A stretch of 64,000 bases of DNA from Calditrichota bacterium (GCA_003854985.1 RQOG01000150.1:1-64000); one strand, 5' to 3'; positions 1 to 9,196 are shown, numbered from the stretch's first letter. Notes: generated from the letters alone by a model not told the origin. A program made the numbers and translations.

Positions 1-533
1 AAGGTGTTTTTTACGGACCCAAAATCGACATCAAAATAAAAGATGTACTCGGCCGTTCCTGGCAATGCTCGACCATTCAGGTTGATTTTAATCTGCCGGA
101 GCGATTCGATCTAAATTTTGTGGATATCGACGGACAAAAATACCGGCCGATAACCATACACAGGGCGCTGTTCGGCTCAATGGAAAGGTTCTTCGGAATA
201 TTAATCGAACAATATGCCGGAAATTTTCCCTTATGGCTTTCTCCGGTTCAGGTTATTGTTTTACCGATAACTGACAGACAGATGGAGTATGCAGAATCCA
301 TAAAAAATGCATTATCGGACTATGGTTATCGTGTTGAAGTGGACCGCAGAAACGAAAAAGTAGGGTTTAAAATCCGGGAAGCGGAAGTAAACAAAATTCC
401 GTATATGGTAATTGTTGGCGATAACGAACTTAAGAATAAAGATATATCCGTGCGCCATAAAGGCGAAGGTGATCTGGGGCAGATGCCGTTGTCCGGATTA
501 GTTGAAAAAATTAAAAATGAGCTGTATGCTTAG
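1..533 (+). CDS. thrS: Threonyl-tRNA synthetase, 3' part (5' end outside window)
   Basis: This is the C-terminal part of ThrRS, which charges tRNA-Thr. The frame is open from base 3 and reads through [18 protein letters not shown], the core motif around the catalytic site, so the gene continues upstream and the GTG at 120 is not a start. Next comes the class II motif 3 region [20 protein letters not shown]. The last ~100 residues are the anticodon-binding domain ([14 protein letters not shown] through [14 protein letters not shown]). The gene leads the conserved thrS-infC-rpmI-rplT-pheST run, with 38 nt before the infC start. Identity is not in doubt; only the N-terminal TGS, editing and part of the catalytic domain are missing, because of the window edge. 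Confidence 0.96.
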   Translation, partial: GVFYGPKIDIKIKDVLGRSWQCSTIQVDFNLPERFDLNFVDIDGQKYRPITIHRALFGSMERFFGILIEQYAGNFPLWLSPVQVIVLPITDRQMEYAESIKNALSDYGYRVEVDRRNEKVGFKIREAEVNKIPYMVIVGDNELKNKDISVRHKGEGDLGQMPLSGLVEKIKNELYA

Positions 534-560
534 CAATAATAATAAGTGTCATATTTATAA

Positions 561-565
561 AGGAG
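561..565 (+). promoter_or_regulatory. Shine-Dalgarno site that fixes the infC AUC start
   Basis: AGGAG lies six bases before ATC at 572. No ATG, GTG or TTG occurs in the infC frame between the end of thrS and the conserved N-terminal domain, so this site together with the family alignment decides the start. Confidence 0.8.
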
Positions 566-571
566 AAAAAT

Positions 572-1081
572 ATCGCAGACCAAAAAACCAGAATCAATGA
601 ACAGATAACAGCCAGGGAAGTACGTCTCATTGATGCAGAAGGTCAACAGGCCGGCATAGTAGATATTGATAAAGCATTAAAAATTACGGCAGAATCGGGG
701 CTTGATTTAGTTGAGATAGCGCCCACCGCCACGCCACCGGTATGTAAGATAATGGATTTCGGTAAGTATGCCTATGAAAAGAGTAAAAAAGAAAAATTAA
801 GTAAAAAGAAACAACACACCATTGTTGTAAAAGAAATCCGGATGAGACCGAAAACAGATTCGCATGATCTGGAATTTAAAATCAGACATGCCCGGTCTTT
901 TCTGGAACAAAAAAATAAGGTAAAGTTCACGGTTCAGTTCAGGGGAAGGGAACTTGCCTATAAGGAATTTGGTGAAAATCTTTTAGATAAAGTAGCGGAG
1001 ATGCTGGAAGATGTGGCTAAGATTGAAAGTCCGCGAAAGTTTGAAGGAAGAAATATTACCATGATAATGACGCAAAAATAA
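572..1081 (+). CDS. infC: Translation initiation factor IF-3, AUC start codon
   Basis: IF-3 binds the 30S subunit and checks initiator tRNA-start codon pairing. The first ATG (752) would remove the whole N-terminal domain. The frame continues upstream through [19 protein letters not shown] and [20 protein letters not shown], the conserved IF-3 N-domain and linker, to an ATC codon at 572. The full product is 169 residues, normal for the family. The C-domain includes KEIRMRP and the ending [15 protein letters not shown]. Non-AUG starts (AUU, AUC, AUA) are typical of infC and make it self-limiting, because IF-3 rejects its own start codon. rpmI and rplT follow in the same operon. Confidence 0.93.
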   Translation: MADQKTRINEQITAREVRLIDAEGQQAGIVDIDKALKITAESGLDLVEIAPTATPPVCKIMDFGKYAYEKSKKEKLSKKKQHTIVVKEIRMRPKTDSHDLEFKIRHARSFLEQKNKVKFTVQFRGRELAYKEFGENLLDKVAEMLEDVAKIESPRKFEGRNITMIMTQK

Positions 1082-1101
1082 AAATAGAAAGAGAGAAGAA
1101 A

Positions 1102-1296
1102 ATGCCCAAGATGAAATCAAACCGGGGCGCCTCTAAACGCTTTCGTGTGACTGCAAGCGGAAAAATAAAAAGGCACTCGGCTTATCATAGTCACATTTTA
1201 ACAAAAAAGAGCTCTAAAAGAAGAAGAAATCTTCGCCAGGAAAGCATGGTTTCAGAAGCAGATGCTCCAAAAGTACGTAAAATGATTTTAAAGTAA
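1102..1296 (+). CDS. rpmI: 50S ribosomal protein L35
   Basis: A 64-residue, very basic protein beginning [20 protein letters not shown], the L35 signature, with the usual [20 protein letters not shown] segment. L35 sits in the large subunit. The start has a GAGAGAAGAAA ribosome-binding stretch. It lies 20 nt after infC and 15 nt before rplT, the standard IF3-L35-L20 operon. In other bacteria this operon is repressed by L20 or controlled by IF-3; I see no clear L20-binding leader here but cannot fold the RNA. Confidence 0.98.
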   Translation: MPKMKSNRGASKRFRVTASGKIKRHSAYHSHILTKKSSKRRRNLRQESMVSEADAPKVRKMILK

Positions 1297-1311
1297 CAGG
1301 AGAATAATACA

Positions 1312-1659
1312 ATGCCCAGAGCAACGAATAATGTTGCGGCGCGACAAAGGAGAAAAAAAATCCTTAAAGCTGCAAAAGGATACCGGTTAGGAAAAAGCAG
1401 GCTTTATGCTACAGCTAAAGACCAGGTGGAAAAAAGCTGGCAATATGCATACCGGGATCGCCGCGCAAAGAAAAGATCATTCAGAAATTTATGGATTGCC
1501 AGGATTAATGCAGGCTGCCGGTTAAGCGGAGTATCCTATTCCGTATTTATCAATAGTCTGAAAAAAGCTAATATCAGTTTAAATAGAAAAGCATTAGCAG
1601 ACATGGCTGTTCGGAACCCTGCCGATTTTGATCAGCTGGTTAAACAAGTTGTTAGCTAA
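1312..1659 (+). CDS. rplT: 50S ribosomal protein L20
   Basis: A 115-residue basic protein, standard length for L20, which binds 23S rRNA early in 50S assembly and can act as translational repressor of its own operon. Family hallmarks are the N-terminal [20 protein letters not shown], then [21 protein letters not shown] and the C-terminal repressor-type domain with [22 protein letters not shown] precedes the ATG. It ends the operon: a strong intrinsic terminator follows at 1684-1714, separating it from pheS. Confidence 0.98.
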   Translation: MPRATNNVAARQRRKKILKAAKGYRLGKSRLYATAKDQVEKSWQYAYRDRRAKKRSFRNLWIARINAGCRLSGVSYSVFINSLKKANISLNRKALADMAVRNPADFDQLVKQVVS

Positions 1660-1683
1660 AAAATAGTTATTTGTTTAAAGGAG

Positions 1684-1714
1684 AAAGGAAGTGTTCTCCA
1701 CACTTCCTTTTTTT
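1684..1714 (+). terminator. Rho-independent terminator after rplT
   Basis: A perfect 10-bp stem, AAAGGAAGTG (1684-1693) with CACTTCCTTT (1701-1710), has a 7-nt loop and runs into a T tract to 1714. It separates the infC-rpmI-rplT operon from pheST. Confidence 0.88.
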
Positions 1715-1740
1715 ATATCTGGAATATAGCAGGATCCCTG

Positions 1741-2745
1741 ATGATTGAGATAATTGAAAACATTAAAAAACAGTTTGAAGCGGAAACGGAAAAAGTAAAG
1801 AGCCTGAGCGAATTGGAAGAACTGAGAATAAAATATCTCGGACGTAAAGGAAATATCTCAAATGCATTTTCGCTTATTTCCGATGTCCCTGCCGAACAAA
1901 AACCTCAATTCGGTAAAGAGCTTAATCAGCTTAAACAGCAGGCAGAAGCTGTCTATAACAAAATTGAAGAATCGTTTAAAACAAAATCAAAATCCTTAAT
2001 GCTGGATTTAACTTTACCAGGACGCAGATCATTCACAGGCAGTAAACATCCGCTTATTCAGACTGCAGAGGAAATTAAAGGCATTTTTTCTAATTTAGGC
2101 TTTGTGATTGAAGATGGCCCGGAAATAGAAACCGATTATTACAATTTTGGCGCGTTGAATTTTCCGGAAAACCATCCATCGCGGGATATGCAGGATACTT
2201 TATTTATTTCTAAAGATGTTGTGCTTCGAACCCATACATCGCCGGTTCAAATTCGTGTCATGGAGAAACAAAAGCCGCCCATCCGTATGATCGCGCCAGG
2301 CCGGGTTTATCGCCGGGATACTCCTGATGCCAGCCATTCTCCTTTTTTTCATCAGATAGAAGGTCTTGTCGTTTCCGAGGGAGTAACGTTTGCGGATTTA
2401 AAAGGCGTAATTGAATCTTTCGCTCATATCATGTTTGGGAAAGACATCAATGTGCGTTTTAGACCCAGTTTTTTCCCGTTTACCGAACCCAGCGTGGAAT
2501 ATGACTTTAGCTGCGTATTTTGCAGGGGAAAAGGCTGTAAAGTGTGTAAGGGAACAGGGTGGGTAGAAATTTCCGGCGCCGGTATGGTGCATCCGAATGT
2601 ATTTAAATCCGTGGGCTATGATCCTAAAAAATATACTGGTTATGCATTTGGAATGGGCGTTGACCGGATTGCTATGTTAAAATATAATATTAATGATATT
2701 CGCATTTTCTTTGAAAATGATGTGCGATTTTTAAACCAGTTTTAA
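1741..2745 (+). CDS. pheS: Phenylalanyl-tRNA synthetase alpha subunit
   Basis: The alpha chain of the (alpha-beta)2 PheRS carries the class II active site. An N-terminal coiled coil (~1-90, with LRIKYLGRKGNIS) binds tRNA. The catalytic domain has the conserved HPSRDMQDTLF, motif 2 RVYRRDTPDASHSPFFHQIE and motif 3 AFGMGVDRIAM near the C-terminus. Four cysteines in CVFCRGKGCKVC (~residues 259-270) form the insertion seen in many bacterial PheS proteins. Length 334 is typical. pheT follows after 9 nt, so the two subunits are co-expressed. Confidence 0.97.
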   Translation: MIEIIENIKKQFEAETEKVKSLSELEELRIKYLGRKGNISNAFSLISDVPAEQKPQFGKELNQLKQQAEAVYNKIEESFKTKSKSLMLDLTLPGRRSFTGSKHPLIQTAEEIKGIFSNLGFVIEDGPEIETDYYNFGALNFPENHPSRDMQDTLFISKDVVLRTHTSPVQIRVMEKQKPPIRMIAPGRVYRRDTPDASHSPFFHQIEGLVVSEGVTFADLKGVIESFAHIMFGKDINVRFRPSFFPFTEPSVEYDFSCVFCRGKGCKVCKGTGWVEISGAGMVHPNVFKSVGYDPKKYTGYAFGMGVDRIAMLKYNINDIRIFFENDVRFLNQF

Positions 2746-2754
2746 AGAGTTGAT

Positions 2755-5139
2755 ATGAAGGCTACTTATCAATGGCTCAAGGAGTATGCTGATATTCCGG
2801 ATTCTGCCGAAAAGCTTGCGGATAAGCTCACAGATATAGGTTTTGAAGTCGAAGAAATCCGTCCATTAATAAAAGAATTTTCCGGTGTAGTCGTAGCAAA
2901 AGTCGAATCCGTTGAAAAACATCCTGATGCTGACAAATTATCCATATGTGAAGTAAATAATGGTAAACAAGTATTTCAGGTAATTTGCGGAGCGCCAAAT
3001 GTAAAAAAGGATCAATTTGTGCCTTTTGCTCAGGTCGGCGCGACTTTGCCTAATGGCTTTGCTATAAAAAAAGCAAAAATAAGGGGCGTTGATTCTTTCG
3101 GAATGATTTGTTCCAAAGAGGAGCTGGGTGTAGAAGAAAAATCAGATGGCATCTGGGAACTGGAAAGCCGCTATCAATTAGGCGATGATTTTTCAAAGAT
3201 TCTAATGAAAAATAATGATTATTTATACGATTTCTTTATTACGCCAAATCGCCCCGATTGTTTGAGTATCGTGGGTATTGGCCGGGAAATAGCTGCCATT
3301 TATGATAAACCTTTGCGATATCCATCTTTTGATGTTGAGGAAGATAAATCGCTTAGAATTGAAGATTTTATCCGGATAGAAATTGAAGATAAGGAAGGTT
3401 GCCCAAGGTATGCGGGCCGGGTTATCAAAGACGTGAAAATTGGTCCCAGTCCGGAATGGATGCAGAAAAAACTGGAAGCTGTTGGAATGCGTTCCATCAA
3501 TAATATTGTGGATATAACCAATTTTGCTTTAATGGAATTAGGTCACCCTTTACATGCGTTTGATTTAAGAAACCTGACCGGTAACAGAATAATTGTACGG
3601 AAAAGCGCTAAAAACGAAAAGTTTATAACACTGGATGAAAAAGAACGAATTCTACCGGAAAATACCGTGATGATTTGTGATAGTGAAAGATCCGTGGCTA
3701 TTGGCGGTATTATGGGCGGATTAAACTCGGAAGTTAAAGAGGATACGGTGGATATTTTTCTGGAAAGCGCCTATTTTAAACCTGAGCGAATACGGGTTTC
3801 AAGTAAAGAGCTAGGGCTAAAAACAGAAGCCTCACAGCGATTTGAACGAGGTACCGATCCAAATGGTGTACTAAAAGCTTTGAACCGGGCGGCTTCGTTG
3901 ATGGCAAGCCTTGCCGGTGGAACAGTAGTATCGGGGATTTGTGATGTATATCCTGCTGAAATTACCCCGGACAAAATTCCATTGGATTGTACTTATGTAA
4001 ATAAAATACTCGGATCAGATTTATCCGAAAAGGTTATCCGTCAGAAACTGTCAGGATTGGAACTCGATGTCCGGAAAGATGAAATAATTGTTCCGACTTT
4101 CAGAGTAGACCTGAAGACAGAAATTGATTTAGTGGAAGAAGTTGCCCGGTTGATTAACTATAGCAATCTGCCTTCCAAAAGAGTAACAAATATTCCCTAT
4201 GAAATCGAACAAAGGCCATTGGAAAAACAAATTAATCTTGTCAGACAAACAATGATAAACCTTGGCTTGCAGGAAGCTTTAACAACCAGCATGATCAGAA
4301 AAGAGGAAGCGCAATTCTTTTCTGATAAAGAACCGGTTAGCATTCTTAACCCGGTCAGCGACGATATGAGTGTAATGCGTAATTCATTATTTCCAGGGTT
4401 ATTACACGCCGTGTCTTACAACCGAAACCGGCACAATAAGAATTTACGTTTTTTTGAAATCGGCAGAGTATTTGATCAAATCAAGGGACAGGATAATCTC
4501 CCCGATCAACCCTATAAAGCGGCCGTAGTCATTTGTGGAAAAAGATATTCGGAAGGCTGGAATACCTCTGCCGAACCGGTGGATTTTTATGATATTAAAG
4601 GATTTTTAGAATCATTTTTAGACAAATTATTTCTTGACAACTCAGATATAATTTTATATGATACATCAAGTTATTTTGATAATAATCTGTCCATGAACCT
4701 GATCGTATCGCAGCAGATAACAGGAGCATGCGGACGGTTTTCGGATAAGATTATAAAGTTCTTTGATATCGATGAAGAGGTTTATGGATTTGAAATTAAT
4801 CTTGATGCGCTATTCAGACATCTGGATTTAAGCCGGCAGTATACACCGATTCCCAAATTTCCATTTGTTGAAAGAGATCTGGCCTTTGTTCTGGAAGATT
4901 CAATTACGGCAAAATCAGTAGCCGATTGCATCAGGAAAAGAGGTGGGGAATTATTAAAAAATCTTCAGATTTTTGATGTTTTCAGGGGAGGAAAGCTTGG
5001 AAATGATAAAAAAAGTCTGGCGATCCGAATGAGATTTCAATCCGCAGAACGAACCTTAACAGATAAAGAGGTGGATGGAATTTTCAATCGTATCATTGTA
5101 AAAGTAAATAAGGAATTTAATGCCAGTTTACGGAATTAA
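2755..5139 (+). CDS. pheT: Phenylalanyl-tRNA synthetase beta subunit
   Basis: A 794-residue beta subunit of usual length. In order: an N-terminal tRNA-binding OB fold (~40-150, with EKHPDADKLSICEVN and VICGAPNV), the B3/B4 domain that edits Tyr-tRNA-Phe (~210-390, with RSINNIVDITNFALMELGHP), B5 (~400-470), the core class II-like domain (~490-680, with FFEIGRVF) and the C-terminal FDX-ACB anticodon domain (~700-794, with FPFVERDLAFVL). It assembles with PheS. The next gene starts 3 nt after its stop, so translation is probably coupled. Confidence 0.97.
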   Translation: MKATYQWLKEYADIPDSAEKLADKLTDIGFEVEEIRPLIKEFSGVVVAKVESVEKHPDADKLSICEVNNGKQVFQVICGAPNVKKDQFVPFAQVGATLPNGFAIKKAKIRGVDSFGMICSKEELGVEEKSDGIWELESRYQLGDDFSKILMKNNDYLYDFFITPNRPDCLSIVGIGREIAAIYDKPLRYPSFDVEEDKSLRIEDFIRIEIEDKEGCPRYAGRVIKDVKIGPSPEWMQKKLEAVGMRSINNIVDITNFALMELGHPLHAFDLRNLTGNRIIVRKSAKNEKFITLDEKERILPENTVMICDSERSVAIGGIMGGLNSEVKEDTVDIFLESAYFKPERIRVSSKELGLKTEASQRFERGTDPNGVLKALNRAASLMASLAGGTVVSGICDVYPAEITPDKIPLDCTYVNKILGSDLSEKVIRQKLSGLELDVRKDEIIVPTFRVDLKTEIDLVEEVARLINYSNLPSKRVTNIPYEIEQRPLEKQINLVRQTMINLGLQEALTTSMIRKEEAQFFSDKEPVSILNPVSDDMSVMRNSLFPGLLHAVSYNRNRHNKNLRFFEIGRVFDQIKGQDNLPDQPYKAAVVICGKRYSEGWNTSAEPVDFYDIKGFLESFLDKLFLDNSDIILYDTSSYFDNNLSMNLIVSQQITGACGRFSDKIIKFFDIDEEVYGFEINLDALFRHLDLSRQYTPIPKFPFVERDLAFVLEDSITAKSVADCIRKRGGELLKNLQIFDVFRGGKLGNDKKSLAIRMRFQSAERTLTDKEVDGIFNRIIVKVNKEFNASLRN

Positions 5140-5142
5140 ATT

Positions 5143-5406
5143 ATGCGTTTAAGTCAATTTGATAAGTTAAAAGCCACAAGTGAAGAACTTATTCAAAAGT
5201 ACAGAAAATTAAAATATCAAATTGTCAAACTGGAAAAAGAGAATAACGATCTGAGGGAAAAAGTAGAGCTTATTTGCAATGGTGATCACGAGATCAATTT
5301 TGAGAAAGTTGCCAGTTTGAAACATGAAAATGAAAGGCTATTTGAAAAGAACCAAAAGGCAAAAAAACAGTTGGAAAATCTGATTAGCAGATTAGAACAA
5401 CAATAA
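5143..5406 (+). CDS. Small coiled-coil protein, ZapB-like
   Basis: An 87-residue protein that is almost wholly predicted coiled coil: regular hydrophobic heptads with Lys/Glu, for example KYRKLKYQIVKLEKENNDL and LFEKNQKAKKQLENLI, around one non-helical break (CNGDHEINF, ~45-53). Its size, composition and place immediately before zapA suggest a ZapB-type division factor that bridges ZapA at the Z-ring. Coiled coils have little sequence signature, so the function rests on context. It follows pheT by 3 nt. Confidence 0.7.
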   Translation: MRLSQFDKLKATSEELIQKYRKLKYQIVKLEKENNDLREKVELICNGDHEINFEKVASLKHENERLFEKNQKAKKQLENLISRLEQQ

Positions 5407-5449
5407 TTACAAGTATTAAGTGTTGTGTCTTAAAAAAGGATGAATTATA

Positions 5450-5737
5450 ATGGCTCCTGGCCAGATTCGGGTTAACATTTTTGGAACTGAATATACACTT
5501 CTTTCCGATGGAAATGAAACATTTGTCAATGAAATTGCCCAATATGTCGATAAAAAAATGAGAGAAATTGATAAATCTTCAGCAATAAAATCAGTTAATA
5601 AAATCGCTATATTAGCGGCGTTAAATATTGCAGAAGAATTATACCAGGAGCGGGATTATAGAAATAAACTATTAGATCAGTTAAACGAGGAAGCAAAAAA
5701 CTTGAATGAATCTATTCAGGATGTTTTAAGCGAATAG
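5450..5737 (+). CDS. zapA: Cell division protein ZapA
   Basis: A 95-residue ZapA, which cross-links FtsZ filaments at midcell. The N-terminal beta-rich domain begins IRVNIFGTEYTLLSDGNE, followed by AQYVDKKMREID and the family's long C-terminal coiled-coil helix (NKIAILAALNIAEELYQERD). Length matches the family. Upstream is the coiled-coil ZapB-like gene, downstream the 6S RNA; zapA next to 6S RNA is a recurring arrangement in bacteria, including E. coli. Confidence 0.92.
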   Translation: MAPGQIRVNIFGTEYTLLSDGNETFVNEIAQYVDKKMREIDKSSAIKSVNKIAILAALNIAEELYQERDYRNKLLDQLNEEAKNLNESIQDVLSE

Positions 5738-5754
5738 ATTCATTTATCAGGGCG

Positions 5755-5925
5755 TTTACCCTGTATCTACATAGGTCTAATTATAGGACCAACACTTTAA
5801 AACGAGGGAACTGATCTCTGGGTGGCAATGACAGGCCTTTAAACGGAGGAAGCCAGAACCATGCAGGAGGTGCCCACTGTATTGAATAAAGGTTCTATAA
5901 TAGATCATGTAATACAGGGTTTTTT
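5755..5925 (+). ncRNA. ssrS: 6S RNA (SsrS), inhibitor of housekeeping RNA polymerase
   Basis: 6S RNA mimics an open promoter and sequesters sigma70-type RNA polymerase. The 228-nt gap between zapA and rny has no ORF but can fold into one long interrupted hairpin. ACCCTGTAT (5758-5766) pairs exactly with ATACAGGGT (5912-5920). Inside it, TACAT..GGTCTA..TTATAGGACC (5768-5790) pairs with GGTTCTATAATAGATCATGTA (5891-5911) with small bulges. An inner arm, GTGGCA with TGCC(C)AC, leaves the open central bubble typical of 6S. A T run (5920-5926) follows the closing stem as terminator. Position after zapA supports the call. The exact 5' end is estimated. Confidence 0.8.
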
Positions 5926-5965
5926 ATTTATAAAAGATAAGACCTGATAGATAAGAGGAGCATCA

Positions 5966-7522
5966 ATGTCAAGTATGATGATTATAATTGTGATTTCGGC
6001 TTTCGGATTAGGTGCCGTTCTTAGTTGGCTGATAAATACATTCATAGGCAGGAATAGCCTGAATTCAGCGAAAATCAAGAGTGAACAATTGCTGCAGGAT
6101 GCTAAAGATGAAGCAGAAAACCTGAAACGCGATAAGTTAATCGAAGCAGAAGAATTAATCTATGAAAACCGGCAAAAGTTAGAAGAAGAATTTCAGTCCA
6201 AAAAGAAATCATTACAAAAGTTAGAAAGTGAATTATTAGTAAAGGAAAACAATATTGATCGTAAAGCGGATCTGATTTCAAAGAAAGAAAAGCAGATCAA
6301 TATGCAGGAAAAGGATGTCAAGAATAAAGAACAACAATTAAATATCAGAAACGAGAAACTCAACCAGCTTATCGACGAACAGAATAAAAAACTGGAAGCG
6401 ATTTCAGGCTTAACCCGCGAAGAAGCTAAAAATATCTTGATGGATAATTTAATTGATTCTGCAAAAAAGGAAGCGGCCGGCCAGGTATATAAGATTCTTG
6501 ATGATGCAAAAAGAGACGCACAGGTTAAGGCAAAGGAAGTTGTAATTACGGCCATTCAGCAAACAGCCACTGATCACGCCGTTGAATCAACGGTATCGAT
6601 TGTATCGCTCCCGAACGACGATATGAAAGGAAGAATTATCGGACGGGAAGGAAGAAACATCAGGGCCTTCGAAACAGTAACTGGTATTGATGTAATTGTA
6701 GATGATACGCCTGAAGCGGTAATATTAAGCGGCTATGATCCCTATCGAAGAGAATTGGCCAGAATTACAATGGAAAAATTAGTAAGTGATGGCCGGATAC
6801 ATCCAGGACGTATAGAAGAAACCTATGAAAAAACGACCAAAGAAATGGATGAATACTTTTCTGAATTGGGCAATCAGGCGATTCTTGAGACCGGCATACA
6901 TAGTTTACATCCTGAATTAATTAAGGTTTTAGGTAAACTTCGCTATCGTACAAGTTACGGACAAAATGTATTACAACATAGTAAAGAAGTAGCGATTATC
7001 AGCGGAATAATGGCGGCGGAGATGGGACTGGACGAGTCACTTGCCAAACGCGCCGGTTTATTACATGATATCGGGCGTGGAATCGAAAGCAGGGGAGAAG
7101 GAAGTCATACCCAGATCGGATATGATTTTGCAAAACGATACGGCGAACATCCCATTGTCCTGAATGCCATTCAGGGGCATCATGGCGAAGTGGAAGCCAT
7201 TTCACCTATATCCGTACTGGTGCAGGTAGCCAATGACATAAGTAAATCCAGACCAGGCGCAAGAAGGGAAGTGATTGAAAAATATATCAGCAGAATGACC
7301 AGAATGGAAAATATTGCCAAAGAATTTGAAGGCGTTTATAATGCCTATGCAATTCAGGCTGGCAAAGAAGTCAGAGTAATAATCGATCATGAGAAAGTAG
7401 ATGATGCTTCGAGCCACCAATTAGCGTCGGATATAGCTCTGAGAATTCAAAAAGAATTGGATTATCCGGGTCAGGTAAAAATAGTGGTTATCAGAGAGTT
7501 CAGATCCATAGATTTTGCATAG
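5966..7522 (+). CDS. rny: Ribonuclease Y
   Basis: A membrane-anchored endoribonuclease that starts mRNA decay. Residues ~4-26 form the N-terminal transmembrane helix. A long charged coiled coil follows (~30-190, ending at LTREEAKNIL). Next is a KH RNA-binding domain (~205-270, MKGRIIGREGRNIRAFE) and an HD phosphohydrolase domain (~330-425; metal-binding His-Asp in GLLHDIGRGIE, also HSKEVAIIS and GHHGEVEA). Length 518 is normal. AGAGGAG precedes the ATG. It lies downstream of 6S RNA and 11 nt before folD. Confidence 0.97.
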   Translation: MSSMMIIIVISAFGLGAVLSWLINTFIGRNSLNSAKIKSEQLLQDAKDEAENLKRDKLIEAEELIYENRQKLEEEFQSKKKSLQKLESELLVKENNIDRKADLISKKEKQINMQEKDVKNKEQQLNIRNEKLNQLIDEQNKKLEAISGLTREEAKNILMDNLIDSAKKEAAGQVYKILDDAKRDAQVKAKEVVITAIQQTATDHAVESTVSIVSLPNDDMKGRIIGREGRNIRAFETVTGIDVIVDDTPEAVILSGYDPYRRELARITMEKLVSDGRIHPGRIEETYEKTTKEMDEYFSELGNQAILETGIHSLHPELIKVLGKLRYRTSYGQNVLQHSKEVAIISGIMAAEMGLDESLAKRAGLLHDIGRGIESRGEGSHTQIGYDFAKRYGEHPIVLNAIQGHHGEVEAISPISVLVQVANDISKSRPGARREVIEKYISRMTRMENIAKEFEGVYNAYAIQAGKEVRVIIDHEKVDDASSHQLASDIALRIQKELDYPGQVKIVVIREFRSIDFA

Positions 7523-7533
7523 CGAGGATAAAA

Positions 7534-8424
7534 ATGGAAGAAAAGAAACTTTTAGGTAAACCCGTTGCCGAAAAAATAAATAGTATGGTAGGCGAAAAGG
7601 TTAATTTTCTGAAAAGCAAAGGCATAGAACCAAAATTATCCGTCGTATTGGTAGGAAATGATCCCGCTTCATCCGTATATGTCGGTATGAAAGAAAAAGC
7701 CTGCATTCAACTTGGCATTCATTCGAAAACGTACCGTTTACCGGAAAATACAAGCGAAAAAGACTTGTTAGACCTTGTTCAGCAATTAAACCAGGATGCA
7801 AAGAATCATGGTATTCTGGTCCAACTACCCTTACCGAAACATATTAATGAAGATAAGATAATTAATACGATTAACGTTAAAAAGGATGTGGATTGTTTTC
7901 ACCCTGAAAACGTAGGAAGAATTGTTGCCGGAAATCCTTATGTTCTGCCATGCACACCTGCCGGTATTGTAGAAATATTAAAATATTATAAAATAGAAAC
8001 CTCCGGTTCTCATACCGTAATCATAGGGCGCTCAAATATTGTCGGTAAACCTATGGCCAATATATTAATGCAAAAAGCGGAGTACGCTAACGCCACCGTG
8101 ACAGTAACGCACAGCCGTACAAAAAATATTTCATCTTATACAAAACAGGCGGATATATTGATTGCCGCAATGGGTAAAGCAAAATTTGTAACAAGCGATA
8201 TGGTAAAAGAAGGCGTTGTGGTTATAGACGTCGGTATTAATCGGATTGATGCGGATAATGAAAAAGGTTATGCGCTTGTTGGCGATGTGGATTATGAAAA
8301 CGTTGCCCCAAAAGCTTCCTTTATTACGCCCGTACCCGGTGGAGTTGGTCCAATGACAATTGCAATGCTCATGAGTAATACGGCGCTGGCCGCCGCCACT
8401 CAAAATGGTATTAAGCTTGAATAG
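7534..8424 (+). CDS. folD: Bifunctional methylenetetrahydrofolate dehydrogenase/cyclohydrolase
   Basis: FolD interconverts 5,10-methylene-THF and 10-formyl-THF in the cytosol, supplying purine and formyl-Met synthesis. The catalytic signature YVGMKEKACIQLG has the conserved Tyr (~50) and Lys (~54). Other family motifs are GILVQLPLPKH, the cofactor site VIIGRSNIVGKPMA and the C-terminal TPVPGGVGPMTIAML. Length 296 is typical. The gene follows rny after 11 nt, and its last 20 nt overlap the start of the next gene, so all three are likely co-transcribed. Confidence 0.97.
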   Translation: MEEKKLLGKPVAEKINSMVGEKVNFLKSKGIEPKLSVVLVGNDPASSVYVGMKEKACIQLGIHSKTYRLPENTSEKDLLDLVQQLNQDAKNHGILVQLPLPKHINEDKIINTINVKKDVDCFHPENVGRIVAGNPYVLPCTPAGIVEILKYYKIETSGSHTVIIGRSNIVGKPMANILMQKAEYANATVTVTHSRTKNISSYTKQADILIAAMGKAKFVTSDMVKEGVVVIDVGINRIDADNEKGYALVGDVDYENVAPKASFITPVPGGVGPMTIAMLMSNTALAAATQNGIKLE

Positions 8425-9160
8425 TATTAAAGAAATACCTATTGGAATAGCTAATTCAATTGCCAGGGAAGACAATTTTTCATGGTATACAACTTTAAAT
8501 TTTGCCCGAAATTTTGGTTTAAACCTTATACAGCTTTATATAAATCCGGATAGCTTAAAGAAAGAAATAAATGAAATAAAAAATATTGATAAAGAAAATT
8601 TTAATATTTTTCTTCATCTGCCACCTAAAATAATTTCAATTAAAACTTTAGAAACTGTTATTACCGTTTTCCCTGATACTTACCTGTTGATTCAGCATGA
8701 AAAATTAGTTTCAAAGTTTTTATTTAAAACCGCGGATACTCTCGGCTGTCTGATAGGTTACGAAAATGATAATCCGGATGCCCTGACTTCTTATACAGAT
8801 AGTTTAAAAAAACTAATGGCTGGCAATCACAAATTTGTACCGGTTCTGGATATTCCCCGGTTTTATCATCAACATAGTAATCAGTACGGTCAGGAACCAT
8901 TAACTGATTTTATATATAAGATTATTAATATATTAGAAGATTATAATCTGCCGATAGTTTTACATCTTTTGGATTCAAAGGATATAAATGGCCATCGGGA
9001 AAACTGGTGTCCTTTGTTTGAAGGAAATTTGCCTCTCAGGGAAATACTAGTTAAAATACTTGAGAATCTAAGGATATTGGGAATTATTTTAGAATATGAA
9101 TCGATTGATTTAACTGAAAAGTCTTTGGAAAATCTGAGAAATTTTCTGAAGACAGGTTAG
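8405..9160 (+). CDS. TIM-barrel (xylose-isomerase/AP-endonuclease-like) protein, function unknown
   Basis: A 251-residue protein whose pattern suggests a sugar-phosphate isomerase/AP-endonuclease-2 type barrel. It starts with a strand-helix-strand unit (PIGIANSIAREDNFSW, then GLNLIQLYIN). Later strands begin IFLHLPPK, TYLLIQHEK, FVPVLDIPR, LPIVLHLLD and GIILEYES, the usual alternation of hydrophobic strands ending in polar or acidic residues. I see no diagnostic metal ligands beyond scattered His/Asp/Glu at strand ends. The ATG at 8405 overlaps the folD end by 20 nt, which implies translational coupling. A folate link is only positional. Confidence 0.6.
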   Translation: MVLSLNSIKEIPIGIANSIAREDNFSWYTTLNFARNFGLNLIQLYINPDSLKKEINEIKNIDKENFNIFLHLPPKIISIKTLETVITVFPDTYLLIQHEKLVSKFLFKTADTLGCLIGYENDNPDALTSYTDSLKKLMAGNHKFVPVLDIPRFYHQHSNQYGQEPLTDFIYKIINILEDYNLPIVLHLLDSKDINGHRENWCPLFEGNLPLREILVKILENLRILGIILEYESIDLTEKSLENLRNFLKTG

Positions 9161-9196
9161 TTTTTCAGATGATTCTTTAGCATTAAAGATACGACC

